Origin: Psoroptes ovis
Taxonomy: Eukaryota > Arthropoda > Arachnida > Sarcoptiformes > Psoroptidae
Reading direction: 5' to 3'
Assembly (NCBI GenBank): GCA_002943765.1
Contig: PQWQ01000013.1
Location: 1,488,001-1,552,000 of the forward strand
DNA length: 64,000 nt
Made by a program: the position numbers and the translations under genes. Below the pieces are notes generated by a model. The model was not told the origin of the DNA. It saw only the letters and a list, made by a program, of their open reading frames with translations, and did not search any database. Each line of letters opens with the position of its first letter. The first letter of the stretch is position 1. Positions 32,198 to 43,127 of the stretch are shown in pieces.

Positions 32198-32997
32198 ATG
32201 CCCGGCCAATCAACACAACAAAATATGCCAATCGTATCATGATTAAAATTATGATCAACAACAAAATACAAAGTGTTGCATACGATTCTGGAGCTCAAAT
32301 CTCACTAATTAATATCAAATTATTGAATAAATTGAAAATTCCTATTTCTACGAGTTCCACATGCAATTTAATTTCATGGAATTGCTCAAATGATACTACG
32401 ATTGGTCGGGCTAGAATCACACTAAAGATTGGTTCAATACAAAAAGAAATTTTTATCAACGTCGTCGAAAAATCATCAAGCGATTTCATTTTGGGACTTG
32501 ATAATATTTATGAATTTTACTTAGAACAATTGAAAAATGGCAAAATTAGACAAAATCTTACCGAATTATCAATTTATCCTCCCTACATTAATATTGAATC
32601 GATTCAAAAAACAAATCAACAACCAAATCAAATTAATTGGATTCAACCTAATGACGAAACAAATAATTCGACAATTAATGGAGATATAAAACGAAATATT
32701 GAAAATTATAATTTTTCTAAACATAAACATAATACCGGTCATATTCAATTTTATAACAATTCAATTCCACATCATTCCACATCTGGCACTAGGAAACAAA
32801 TTAAGTCTAAGTTTAAATATCGAAACAATCGTTCTTTCATTGAAAAAAGAATACCAGATCGTCAAAAAATCGAAAATAATCAAATTTTTTACATCGATAA
32901 ATTCTTCTTTTCAAAAAATCGTCGAACGCAAGACAAAATTAACATCAAAAAATTACGAAATAATTCGTTCGGTCCCAAATCTAAAGCCATAAATTAA
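32194..32997 (+). CDS. Aspartic protease with long basic tail, expressed as Gag-protease fusion
   Basis: This is the processing protease of the element. The frame is open from 32185 and enters by frameshift at 32194; the internal ATG at 32239 is an alternative start. Counting from that ATG, the catalytic motif is YDSGAQ (D16), followed about 70 residues later by DFILGLDNI, the second hallmark of retropepsin-like folds. From about residue 100 the protein is Asn/Lys/Arg-rich (for example RKQIKSKFKYRNNR) and shows no polymerase, RNase H or integrase motif up to TAA at 32995-32997. In a full BEL/Pao element the polymerase would follow here. The basic tail is unexplained: it could bind RNA or be an out-of-frame relic of deleted pol. 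Confidence 0.75.
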   Translation, partial: LDARPINTTKYANRIMIKIMINNKIQSVAYDSGAQISLINIKLLNKLKIPISTSSTCNLISWNCSNDTTIGRARITLKIGSIQKEIFINVVEKSSSDFILGLDNIYEFYLEQLKNGKIRQNLTELSIYPPYINIESIQKTNQQPNQINWIQPNDETNNSTINGDIKRNIENYNFSKHKHNTGHIQFYNNSIPHHSTSGTRKQIKSKFKYRNNRSFIEKRIPDRQKIENNQIFYIDKFFFSKNRRTQDKINIKKLRNNSFGPKSKAIN

Positions 32998-33048
32998 ACC
33001 GATCACCACACGAATTCAAATTATAATCTTATGTTCATATTCCATCTT

Positions 33049-33134
33049 CATCCATTGTTTATTCATTATTTATCCATTACTCAAAAATTTTTTTTTTCTT
33101 ATTTTTTTTTCATCCATTGTTTATTCATTATTTA
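33049..33134. repeat. 24-bp direct repeat inside the BEL/Pao-like element
   Basis: A 24-base sequence starting CATCCATTGTTTATTC occurs at 33049-33072 and again at 33111-33134. T-rich DNA lies between the copies. It lies after the protease frame, where polymerase and integrase genes are missing, and could mark how the interior was lost. Confidence 0.65.
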
Positions 33135-33187
33135 TATTCTTTATTGCTTTTATTCAATTTTTATAAGCACCTCTTGAGAGGGGGGGA

Positions 33188-33384
33188 TGTAACGGTGGAT
33201 GTCTCCACCAGGTGGCATCCACCATCATCATACTAATCATTTACATTGTTTGACATATTAGTCGTCTTCGTTTACATACTCATCATTGTTCAAATGATGG
33301 GTATAAAAGAGACAATATTTCATTTCTTAATTTCAGTTGTTATTTTATTTTAATAAAATTATGTTAAATCAACTCTAATCTTAG
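33188..33384 (+). repeat. 3' LTR of the BEL/Pao-like element
   Basis: It is identical by eye to 30675-30871 at a constant offset of 2513 bases, including hairpin, TATA box and poly(A) signal. Confidence 0.9.
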
Positions 33385-33389
33385 ATATA

Positions 33390-36300
33390 TTTGATAAATA
33401 TTGAACAACAAACAAACAAATAAATGTTGTACAACAATCAAGATGAATATTGAAAAAAATTGTTTCGATGTACAAGTGTTGTTATTGTTGAATATGGATG
33501 CAAATATCACTATGATAATACTGAATTTTTCATTGTTTGTTAATATTATTTTTTTACAGAAATTGAGTTTGATTTTGAATTTATTTAAATTTTTTTTCAC
33601 TATTCTTCATTCAACTCTTTCAAATTTATAATAATAATAGGAAAGGAAAAAAAATTGCAAAACAATTTTCCAAATCTTCAAACAACTCAAACACAATTCA
33701 TGCTCATATGTGAATAATAAAATATAAAAAAATAATGCAATGAAGAAACGATTTTTTTTCGACAAAATTTTCAATTTGAAAAATTGAAAATAGAATGAAT
33801 AAATAATGAAATGAAATATAGAAAAAAAGTAATACAATAAAAATTGAATTGAATTGTATTTCAAATTTGAATTTTTCTGTATTCGAAATTGTGAATTGAA
33901 ATGCAATTTTATTTCAAAATTTCTTTCTAAAATTTTCCAAAACCTATTTTTTTATATCGAAATAAAATAAAAATGAATAAATGAATTTGAAAATATCTAA
34001 CAAATATAGAGTGATTCACAATGTGAACATAATGTAGGTGTGAAAATGTGCAAACAATAATAATAATAATAATATAAATATAAGTACAAAGAAATTAAAT
34101 TTTCATACATTCAAAAAAAAATGAAAATTCAATGTAAAGCATTGAAATTAAATTTGAATATATTTTCTGATCAGAAAATTGGATTTGAATTGATCTTAAT
34201 TTTTTTTTTTTTTTTTTGTTTTCTCTTCATTCGATTTTGAATGTTTAAATTTGAATCGATTTGAAATTCAAAAGGGAAAAATTCGGAGAAAAATCAATTC
34301 TAATCACAATCACAAACCTAAATAATTGATTTGAGTGTTCAGCGATTAGAAATTCAACGAATAATAATAATGATAATAAAAATATAAATGGAAAAAACAA
34401 AAACAAGTTGAAAATTATGATTCAAAATTAATGATAAAAGCCAAGGTATTTTCATTGTTCATACCTGGATGTTTTGTTTTCGGATTGAATTATAATATAT
34501 TCAAAATTTTAATTTTTTTAGTATTTTTTTGGAATAATAATCATCGAAATAATGATATTAGCACAAATAAGAATCAATATTCACTCTTTTGTCTACTATT
34601 GTCATTATTACTATCATTGAATGATTTATTATTTCAATTATTATTCACTTGCAAATGCATCAGAATTTTTTTTCCGTTTTGCTTTGATTGGTGAGATTTG
34701 TAATTCATTATTTTTATTATCACAATAAAATAAAATCTAAAAAAAAATTCTTCCATTGAATTTTTTTAATGGTTTTTCTTCATTTAATCGAATAAATGAA
34801 TGAATAAATTAAATGAATTTCGATAGAAAAAAATAAATTAATGATTTCAACTATTAGAATGTATGATGATAAAAAGCGAGAAACAGCAATAACAAAAGTG
34901 AAGGAAGAAAATATTTGATTTTTTTTCCTTTGTACGAAACAACAAAGACGAATATATGAATAGTCGAATTGATTATGAATTCAGTTCATTTTTAGATCAA
35001 ATTTGAGCAGAGCGAAACAAATAGCTACCAAAATCAACGTAAAATGAGATTGAAAAATCAAAACGATCGATCATATGATAATGAAAAAACATGAAATATC
35101 TATTTGAATAGCAAATAAATCATCGATAATTGTCGAAAAATCATCAATGATAATTGATGATTGGTTATTGATTAGGTGAATGTTGAATCTCGATAAAAAA
35201 TGGATAAATCAACAAAATACATTTTTAAAGAATTATTTATCCTGAAAATTAAGGTATTGCTATTCATTTTGGTCGTGCCGTGAATACACATACACAGACA
35301 AAAATTATGAACAAATCAAATCTTTGTGATACAATAGTTGCATTTAATGATGGAGTCATTGTTGTTTCCTAAATTGTTTCACCAATGAACATTACATGTT
35401 AAAAGATTTAAATTGTTTTTTGCAAAATTGAGAAAAATTAATTCAATTTTTTTTGAATTTTTTCAAAGATTTCCTGAATTGATGAAATTTTTTCGAGGAA
35501 AAATTTGTTAGATCACAAGAACAATGAACAAAAAAAATTGATTGAAAATTCTTTAAATTCTTCGCATATTTTGTTGTGAAAATTTCACTGTTTTTTTATG
35601 CTTTGTAAATTGTGAAAATGCATAGCTCAAGTAGGGCAAAGAGAGAGAGAGAGCGATGAAAAACAAATTAAATGAGGGATAATAAATGCAAAAAAATCGA
35701 TAAAGGAATTTCGAATTTGTGAATTTTTTCCCTTTTCTTTTGAAAATGCGAAAAAATGATTAAATTCTTTTTTAGAAATGAGAAAAATTCTTAATGAATT
35801 CCCATTAAACAGAAAAAAGGAAAAAATTAATCTAAGCAAACAAACAATCGCGAAAAAAAAACTTTTATTAATTCAACATTTCTGCGTAAATTCAAGACCA
35901 ATCGGTCCAGAACGTATGATTTGATTGATATTTATGTATTTCATTTTTTATTATTCATCGAAAATATTCAAATTGAAGTAAAAAACAGCAAATAATGCAA
36001 AATTCAGCTGAAAATCGTTTAAAAAATTCACAATGGCGTTCATACATTTACTCTTGTTTGAAATAAGAAACGGAAAACTTTTGTTTTACAAAGTTTCTTC
36101 ATTTATTACAAATAATCGAAAAAAAAGATGATAATTTCGTCTTTTCAACAATGAATTTGAATAATGATTTCATGTTTTTTTTTTCATTTTATTGTAATTA
36201 ATTATGTATGATAACAAAACCTAAAATCAAAGCATTTAATCAATGTTTGAATGTTTGATAACGCTTGAATTTATTATGCGACGTTATAATGCATCGATTG

Positions 36301-38816
36301 AAATTTTTAAGAAAAAACAGCTACAACAAGAGAGAAACATTCAGACCCTTGGAATCATTAATCCTTTGATTCAAGAATAAAAAAAATTCTTGAAAATTTT
36401 GGTCTAATATTTCATAATAAAATGACATTTATCGTATTATCATATATTCGATGACATTATTGTCTAAGAAAAATAACAATTGGATTTATTCATAAGAATC
36501 ATTTATCATCGATGAACGAAAAAAAAATGAAATCGAATAAATTCAAGAAAACTACATTAGGCATATTTCATGTTTGAGTTTGTTATTCAAAGCAAAGAAT
36601 CTCTGAAAAATTAGAGCGAATATGAAATGTAATCTGTTTTGTTTTTGTTTTTTTTTCAAATTTTGTTCATTTGATCTCAACAAATGAATCGAAATTTGAT
36701 TTTAATAATGATTGATAATGTTTTCCTTATCTCTGAATTGAATGAAATATTGAAAAAACTAAAAACAAGAAAGGTTTATCTTATTGATATGTTTTTAAAT
36801 GATAAAATACATTCAAATAAGATCAAGAAATAATTCTTGGACTTTTCCTCGATGAAATTTGAATCAAATGTGCACCGAAAAGCACTCTTCAAGGAATGCT
36901 ATTAAACTGTGTGCATTTTATGCGATTATATTCATGAATAGTAATAAGATTTCAAGTAAATTAAGAGAATGAAAATTAAAGAAAGAAATTAGAAAAATAA
37001 TGTTCATTAAAACAAATCAAAATTCATTATCAAAATTTTAATCTATTAATTAATATTTAGAACAGAAAAATTAATGCTGCTTCTAATGCTGTTTGATATA
37101 ATGAATAATATACAAAATGATTTGTTTTTTTCTCGTATTTTATTATTTGATTGACCGAAATTATTATTGTTGATTATAATTATTCAATTTTTTATCTGTT
37201 TATCTATCTCTGCGTTACATATAAATCTAAACACAAGCCAGCGCTAGCTTATACAACTATAAATGGATGATAATATAATAACGATAATAATGATGATAAT
37301 GATAATAATTATAGAAAAAATAGTAATAAATGTCGAAAGATGCTAAATAAGATAAGTTTTAATTTTTCATTTTCTCTTGTTCTTAAGTAAAATTAAATTT
37401 CTCTCTATTTTCATTCATTTTAATTCATCGATTTTTCATCATCTGTATTTTGGTGTGTGTGTTTGTGTGTGCGTAAAATTTTACTCTATTTGATATTCAT
37501 TACATTTATACAACATTAATCGTTTTCGTTGATAATTATTCGTTATTTAACGATTTATATTTTTCTTGATCTGATTAATATTGAAAAAAAAGTTTGTACA
37601 AAAATTTAAGGAAACAATTTGAAGAAAACAAAAAAAAAATCAAAAATAACGAAAATTTATTGATTTCTAGATATAATAATAATAATTAAATGAAATTAAA
37701 GTTTCATTTTTTTTTAGATTAGATTTGATTTATTTTTCTTACACATATAAAAATAATAAAACTGATTGATTAATTTTATTTTTTTCCAACTTTTGTATCG
37801 AAAATTTTCAGCAAGTTTTCATCTTTAATTTGATTTCAAGCTTTTTTACTAATTTATTGGAGTTTTGTATTTTTGAATTTATTTTTCGTTCAAAAATCAT
37901 TATTTTACAAACAACAAGATTGATTTATGAATTTTTTTGCCTGTTTCGTGTAAATTAGTTCAAAGAAAAAAAAAATAGATGAAGAGAAATGCTAAATAAT
38001 AATGATGATGATAACCATAGAAACCTTATTGATATTTAATGAATATTTCAAAGAGAATTTATTACGAACAGAAAACAAAACAAAAACAGAAAAAAAATCT
38101 AATGATTATAATTATCGATATTTCAAATGAATTTATACCAGAAGTAACACTACACACAAACGTATTCAAATACACATAATAACAGGCAATTAAAACAACG
38201 ATAAGAAAAAAAAATTAAAAATAAAGTAATTATTAATCAATATATGTGTGTTTGTATGTGCAAATGTACATTACAAAAATTTATTCAATATTTGTATCAC
38301 TAATTGAGCAATTAGTAGTAGAGATAGGAAAAAAAATAATTGAATTCATAACATTTAAACGAAATCAATAATAATGATACAAACGACCGAGATAATATTG
38401 AAAGTTTTCTTTTCCTCATCGCCTAAATAATAAATTCTAAAATGAATTGTGTTTCGATTATAAATAATGGAGATGAATTAGAATTTTTAGGTGAAAATTC
38501 GATTTAATTGATCGAAAATGAAGAAAATTTATGCCATAGCTTTGCTTGTTTGATTGAAGAAAAAACAATTAATTGAATTTAGGTAAAATAGAAAATTATT
38601 GAGGACACGAAATAAAAATGTTTTGAAGTTTTTTCATCGAATTTTTTTCGAATTCCGATTTTTCCTCTTCTTCAAATTGAATTAGATGATAATTCCATTT
38701 TTTTATGAGAAAAAGCGAAGCAAAGCCAAGAAAAATGTAACAACCGAATGACACAATCAATTTGATCGATTCGTTATGAATTTTTTTTTTGGATTTTATT
38801 TCATTTCAGATTTGTT
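33390..38816. other. AT-rich low-complexity DNA
   Basis: I see no confident gene. A denser stretch at 35253-35372 reads open on both strands and so gives no clear coding signal. Confidence 0.5.
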
Positions 38817-39146
38817 TTAAAAAATATGATTGTTACCGTTTTTTCTCGAAAATTCAGCAAAGAAAATCAATGTTTCAAGGAAAAAAATGAAAATTTCATC
38901 TTGATAATTGTTTTTTTCTGCTTCACTTTTAATGAATGTGTTCACACATTTAAATAATGAACCTTGAATATTTAAATTTAGAAAAAATGGAGGATATTTT
39001 AAAACCGATATGGATCGAAATTGCTTTGATAATGTAGAAAATTCGGTAAAATTTTGAAGCCTGAAAATACAGGGGCATATATCTCGACAATTAAGGCAGC
39101 AAAAAAAAAGTAGATTGCAGGTAAAATATGAGAAATTGATTTTCAT
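38817..39146 (-). CDS. Candidate small cysteine-containing protein, 109 residues
   Basis: The frame is complete from ATG to TAA. It starts MKINFSYFTCNLLFFCC, a hydrophobic leader that could be a signal peptide. A Cys-rich turn (CRDICPC) and a mixed sequence with FIKSEAEKNNYQDE follow. Composition is more protein-like than in neighbouring frames, which are made of Ile/Phe/Asn runs. No family is recognised. About one frame this long is expected by chance in a window of this composition, so the call is weak. Confidence 0.22.
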   Translation of the reverse strand: MKINFSYFTCNLLFFCCLNCRDICPCIFRLQNFTEFSTLSKQFRSISVLKYPPFFLNLNIQGSLFKCVNTFIKSEAEKNNYQDEIFIFFLETLIFFAEFSRKNGNNHIF

Positions 39147-39149
39147 TTA

Positions 39150-42100
39150 TATTTTAATTTTTGCTTTGATATCATAATAAACACTTGAACAAATTTATTC
39201 AAAAAATTCAATTTAATAATTTGTTTTGATATAAAAAATAATCAATTTTAACAAAAATAATACGAAATGAATTCATTAAAAATGAATGAATTTTAAATAT
39301 TTGAAGAAATTCATATCAAATTTCATTCAAAAATGTAAAAAATATTTGGAAACTTACCTTAATAATTTTATTATTGTTGAAGCTGTTGTAGTTGATTGTT
39401 TTTTCCCGATTTGGAATTGTTTTTTTATAGAAAAAATTTTGGTTGGAAAAATATTCACGAAAACCAGAAAAAATATTTCATTCATTCATTCATATGAAAA
39501 TAATAATAACATTGCTTTCAATATATCGTTCAAATATAATCTAAAATGTAAATAAAGATAAAACAAAAATTGATTATTAAAATGTAAAAAATATAACAAT
39601 AAAAATGAAGAGAAAGAATGAAAAATTCATCATATATTAAATATTAATGTTAACAATAATAATAACATTTTGAAACAATGATAAAAAAAATTATAGTTTA
39701 AAGGAATGAAGATGGATGGATGTATGAAGGGGGGAAGAACAATATTTGAAAAACATTGAAAATTATGGAAAATATGGAAAAAAATTTTTGAAAATACATC
39801 AAGCGAAATGAATGAATGGCGTATAACCGACCGACCACGGCCAGCCAACCAACCGAACATTTGAAACTAAAGAAAAACTTAACAAAAGCTTGAAACAACT
39901 GATATTAAAAATTAAAATTTTCTTCTTTTTTTTCTGGAAAAAAGTAATAAAAATAAATTAAAATCATGAATTGCTTTAGCGAGAATTTTCTCCCCTTCTC
40001 CTCTTCCATAATTCATATACATCATATATGTTTGAATTTATATTTTATTTCTATTATTATCGCATTAGAACCATGTTTCTTAGAAAAAAAATTGGAATTA
40101 AAATTAGAAACAAAAAAAAAAAAAAAAAATTTAATTTCAATTTTTCCAATCCAAGAATAAACGAAAATGAAACAAGTTTTTTCGATGAACAAATAATGAA
40201 TATTTTAAAATAAACAATATTTGATATTAGAAAAAAAAATTAATATAATTTCAATGTTATGAATAGGAGACGAAAAAAATGAATACATTTTCCATTATAA
40301 TTTATCATATGGTTCAAGAAATTTTGCCTGGTTTTCCACGTTGAATCAATTATTGAAAACTAAAGAGAAAAATAAATAAATAATGCACATTTTCTTTTAA
40401 TTATGAATCAATCATAATCATACAAAAAATATATGAGATTTTCATTATTATTATTAATATTTTCAATTATTGAATTCTTAAATCTAAAACTTTCATATTA
40501 GATTGAAAAAATAAATGGAACAAAAAAATAATAATTAAATGTCACACAAAAAATATTTGTTTTTTATTTTCAATTTCAATTTCACTACTATTGTGCGTAT
40601 TTATTTATATGTTTGTTTTTAGTATATTTATCATCCATTATCGTTGCTATAATAATTTGTATTATTTCGAAATATTTGTAACAATAACAACAACATTAAT
40701 AATGGAAAGAGGAAAAAAATCAATTAATATTATTGAATCGAGTAGTTTTATTTATTTATTTCAACAAATTGAGTTTTTTTTTCAATTTTGTTCACTGCTT
40801 TTTATATGTTTTACTATGAGCTTGGAATAGGGTTCTTGTATGAGGTTTTTGGTACAATTATTACGGGAAATAATACGAGAAAATTTTGTTTTCATCATGA
40901 TAAAATGCTTTATTGACTATTTTACGAGCGAAAATTTCAAAAAAAAATTGATATCAGTAAATAAAACATTTGATATTAATGATAATAATAATAATCATCA
41001 TCATCATGATAATCGACAATAACAACATCGATAACATTATATCTATTCGGGTATTTGAAAAGAAGGAGAAAGATGTTTCATTTCATATTTCATATAGAAT
41101 TCCTTTTTTTCATAAATTCAGTTTACATTATGATTATTATTGTTCCTGAAATTATTTATTATCATTTACTATCATCATTGTTTAGCTATTTTTCAATGTT
41201 CACATATTTTCATACAGAAATAATTTTATTTCTTTATAAAAATAGAGGAGAAATTACATGAAAAAACATCAACAAAAACAACAACAATGCCAAAACGATA
41301 TTTATTACTATTTACAAACGAATAATAATGATAATAATAACAACGGAAAAAGATTATTATCGATTTTGTTTTTTTTCTTTATTCGTTTTTTTTAGGTTGC
41401 TTTTGTTTCGTTTTATATTGTTGTTGAGTACACACATCATCATCATTGTATGTAGACGCCATATTATCAATTTATCGATTGATCGATATATTTCGTCATT
41501 TTTATTTTTCGTTTTCATTCGCTTATTTTTTGTTATTGAATTTTTTTTTTTTTTTTTTTTTGTTTGAAAAAATGAAGGAGAAAAAAAATATATGAATTCG
41601 TTTTGTTGTTATCATTAATTTTCATCATTTCATATACGATACAAATTTGTATTATTGAATTTTTTTTCTTTGCTCATTCATCGTTGTTTTTGTTTCAAAT
41701 ATTTTTTTTTTCATTTATTTTCCATAATCAATCAATTGAATCATATCGTATCGTATCGCATCGAATTGAAATTGAATTCAATTGGAAATTGAATTGAAAA
41801 TTTTTAGTCCAAATGGAAAATAAATTGATAGAAATAATGAAAATAATAATAACGAAAAAAAATCGATAATATAATAATTTCATTTGAAATATTTTTTTTC
41901 CATTTTTTCTTTTTCGAATAATGAAAAATGATCGATCACAACAATTTTCAAATGAAAGAAAAGATGAAAAAAAAGAAACGGAATCAACAATAATAGTAAA
42001 TAATCAATGATAATAGAAACAAAATGATAATGAAGAAATATATTCGTTCGAAATCATTTGTTAACATCGATTGTAAATAATAATAATCATGATAACAAAT

Positions 42101-42839
42101 GAAAGATTGGATAGCGAAATTTCGAGTTTTTAATCTAAAAATATAATAATTGATTTCACAAGAAATATGAGAGATAGAAAGAAAATCTAACAATCAAATG
42201 CAAAAATGCATTAGGAAATTTTCGACAAAAATAAAATTTTAATATTTCAAGTGAAACTTTTTAGATAGATTTGAAAAATTTGAAACAATTTGAACATACA
42301 AACACATGCAAATAAATGATAAAAATATTTAAATTGAAAAAAATATTTTTTTATTAAATTGAAAATGAGAAAATTGGAAAATTTGCTGAATAAAGAAAAT
42401 TGTACACAAAATATGAATCATTTGAAAATGAATTTTCATTTTCATTTTGATAAAAAAAATTGAATTAAATTGAAAAATAAATTGATATAATGAAAATATT
42501 GAATAATAATAGCAATAATGAAAATAAACATCGAATAATAAACACAAAAATTGAAATATAATTTCAATTTTGTATAAATGAAAATTCAAATTGAAATGGA
42601 AATTGAAATAAAATGAAAAAAATTTTCAATATCGAACATCAGTTATGATTCACATAAGAAATACATTACTGAACAGATGCTGCTGCTGTATGCATAGATG
42701 AAACAACAACAACAAAAAACATTTGAAAATTGGTTCAAATTATTATTATTATTATTATTTTTTTTTTTTTTTTTTTGAAATAAATTTATTTTATTTTTCG
42801 CAATTATTTTCAAATGTAATAACCAATACACTTCTATTT
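39150..42839. other. AT-rich low-complexity DNA
   Basis: Homopolymer and AAT/CAT repeats dominate. A 60-codon frame at 40840-41022 begins in protein-like fashion (MRFLVQLLREII) but ends in Asn and His runs. No confident gene. Confidence 0.5.
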
Positions 42840-43127
42840 TTATTCAAATTTAATTTTCATCACCATTAAATTGATGAATGCGAAAAAATGAAAAAACATT
42901 GATAGAAGAGAGAGATGGAGAAAAACATTGAAAATTATCGTTTTTTCGTTCTTTTTTTGACACAGTTTAAATGTATTAAAAATGTGCTTCCACATGTGCA
43001 GATAATCACACATGGCGTAAATACACATTAAACGCGTTAGCATACAGAGCTTAGGTTTTTGGAACCTAAGAATATTACAAGAATGCAACTGTAACAAACA
43101 CAGTGAATACATTTCAGGTATTTGCAT
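42840..43127 (-). CDS. Candidate small Cys-rich protein, 95 residues
   Basis: The frame is complete from ATG to TAA. The first 60 residues are well mixed and rich in Cys and Met (MQIPEMYSLCLLQLHSC, then LCMLTRLMCIYAMCDY). Residues from about 62 on are hydrophobic low-complexity sequence. The underlying DNA (42960-43130) has more G+C than its flanks and contains a strong hairpin, so another explanation is a structured non-coding or mobile sequence. No family recognised. Confidence 0.22.
   Translation of the reverse strand: MQIPEMYSLCLLQLHSCNILRFQKPKLCMLTRLMCIYAMCDYLHMWKHIFNTFKLCQKKNEKTIIFNVFLHLSLLSMFFHFFAFINLMVMKIKFE
43050..43070. repeat. Perfect hairpin, 8-bp arms and 5-base loop
   Basis: CTTAGGTT (43050-43057) pairs with AACCTAAG (43063-43070). 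It is notable because the surrounding 170 bases are also unusually complex for the region. Confidence 0.6.

Larger units (their letters stand above)
30675..33384 (+). mobile_element. Non-autonomous BEL/Pao-like LTR retrotransposon, 2.7 kb, Gag and protease only
   Basis: Two LTRs of 197 bp, identical by eye, enclose a Gag frame and a protease frame in the -1 phase. The element is flanked by ATATA (30670-30674, 33385-33389); a reading with 4-bp TATA and LTRs one base longer is equally possible. A polypurine tract GAGAGGGGGGGA (33176-33187) abuts the 3' LTR. Gag belongs to the BEL/Pao type. No reverse transcriptase, RNase H or integrase is present, so the copying enzymes must come from a partner element. 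Identical LTRs and open frames mean a very recent insertion. Confidence 0.9.

Noticed and set aside
35253..35372. Natural-looking 39-codon plus frame
   Set aside because: The opposite strand gives an equally natural frame starting MTPSLNATIVSQRF; coding direction cannot be told and both are short.
36868..36972. 34-codon frame MCTEKHSSRNAIK...
   Set aside because: Such length is expected often by chance; no splice or context support.
40840..41022. 60-codon frame starting MRFLVQLLREII
   Set aside because: It ends in Asn/His microsatellite codons and has no family match; length is at chance level.
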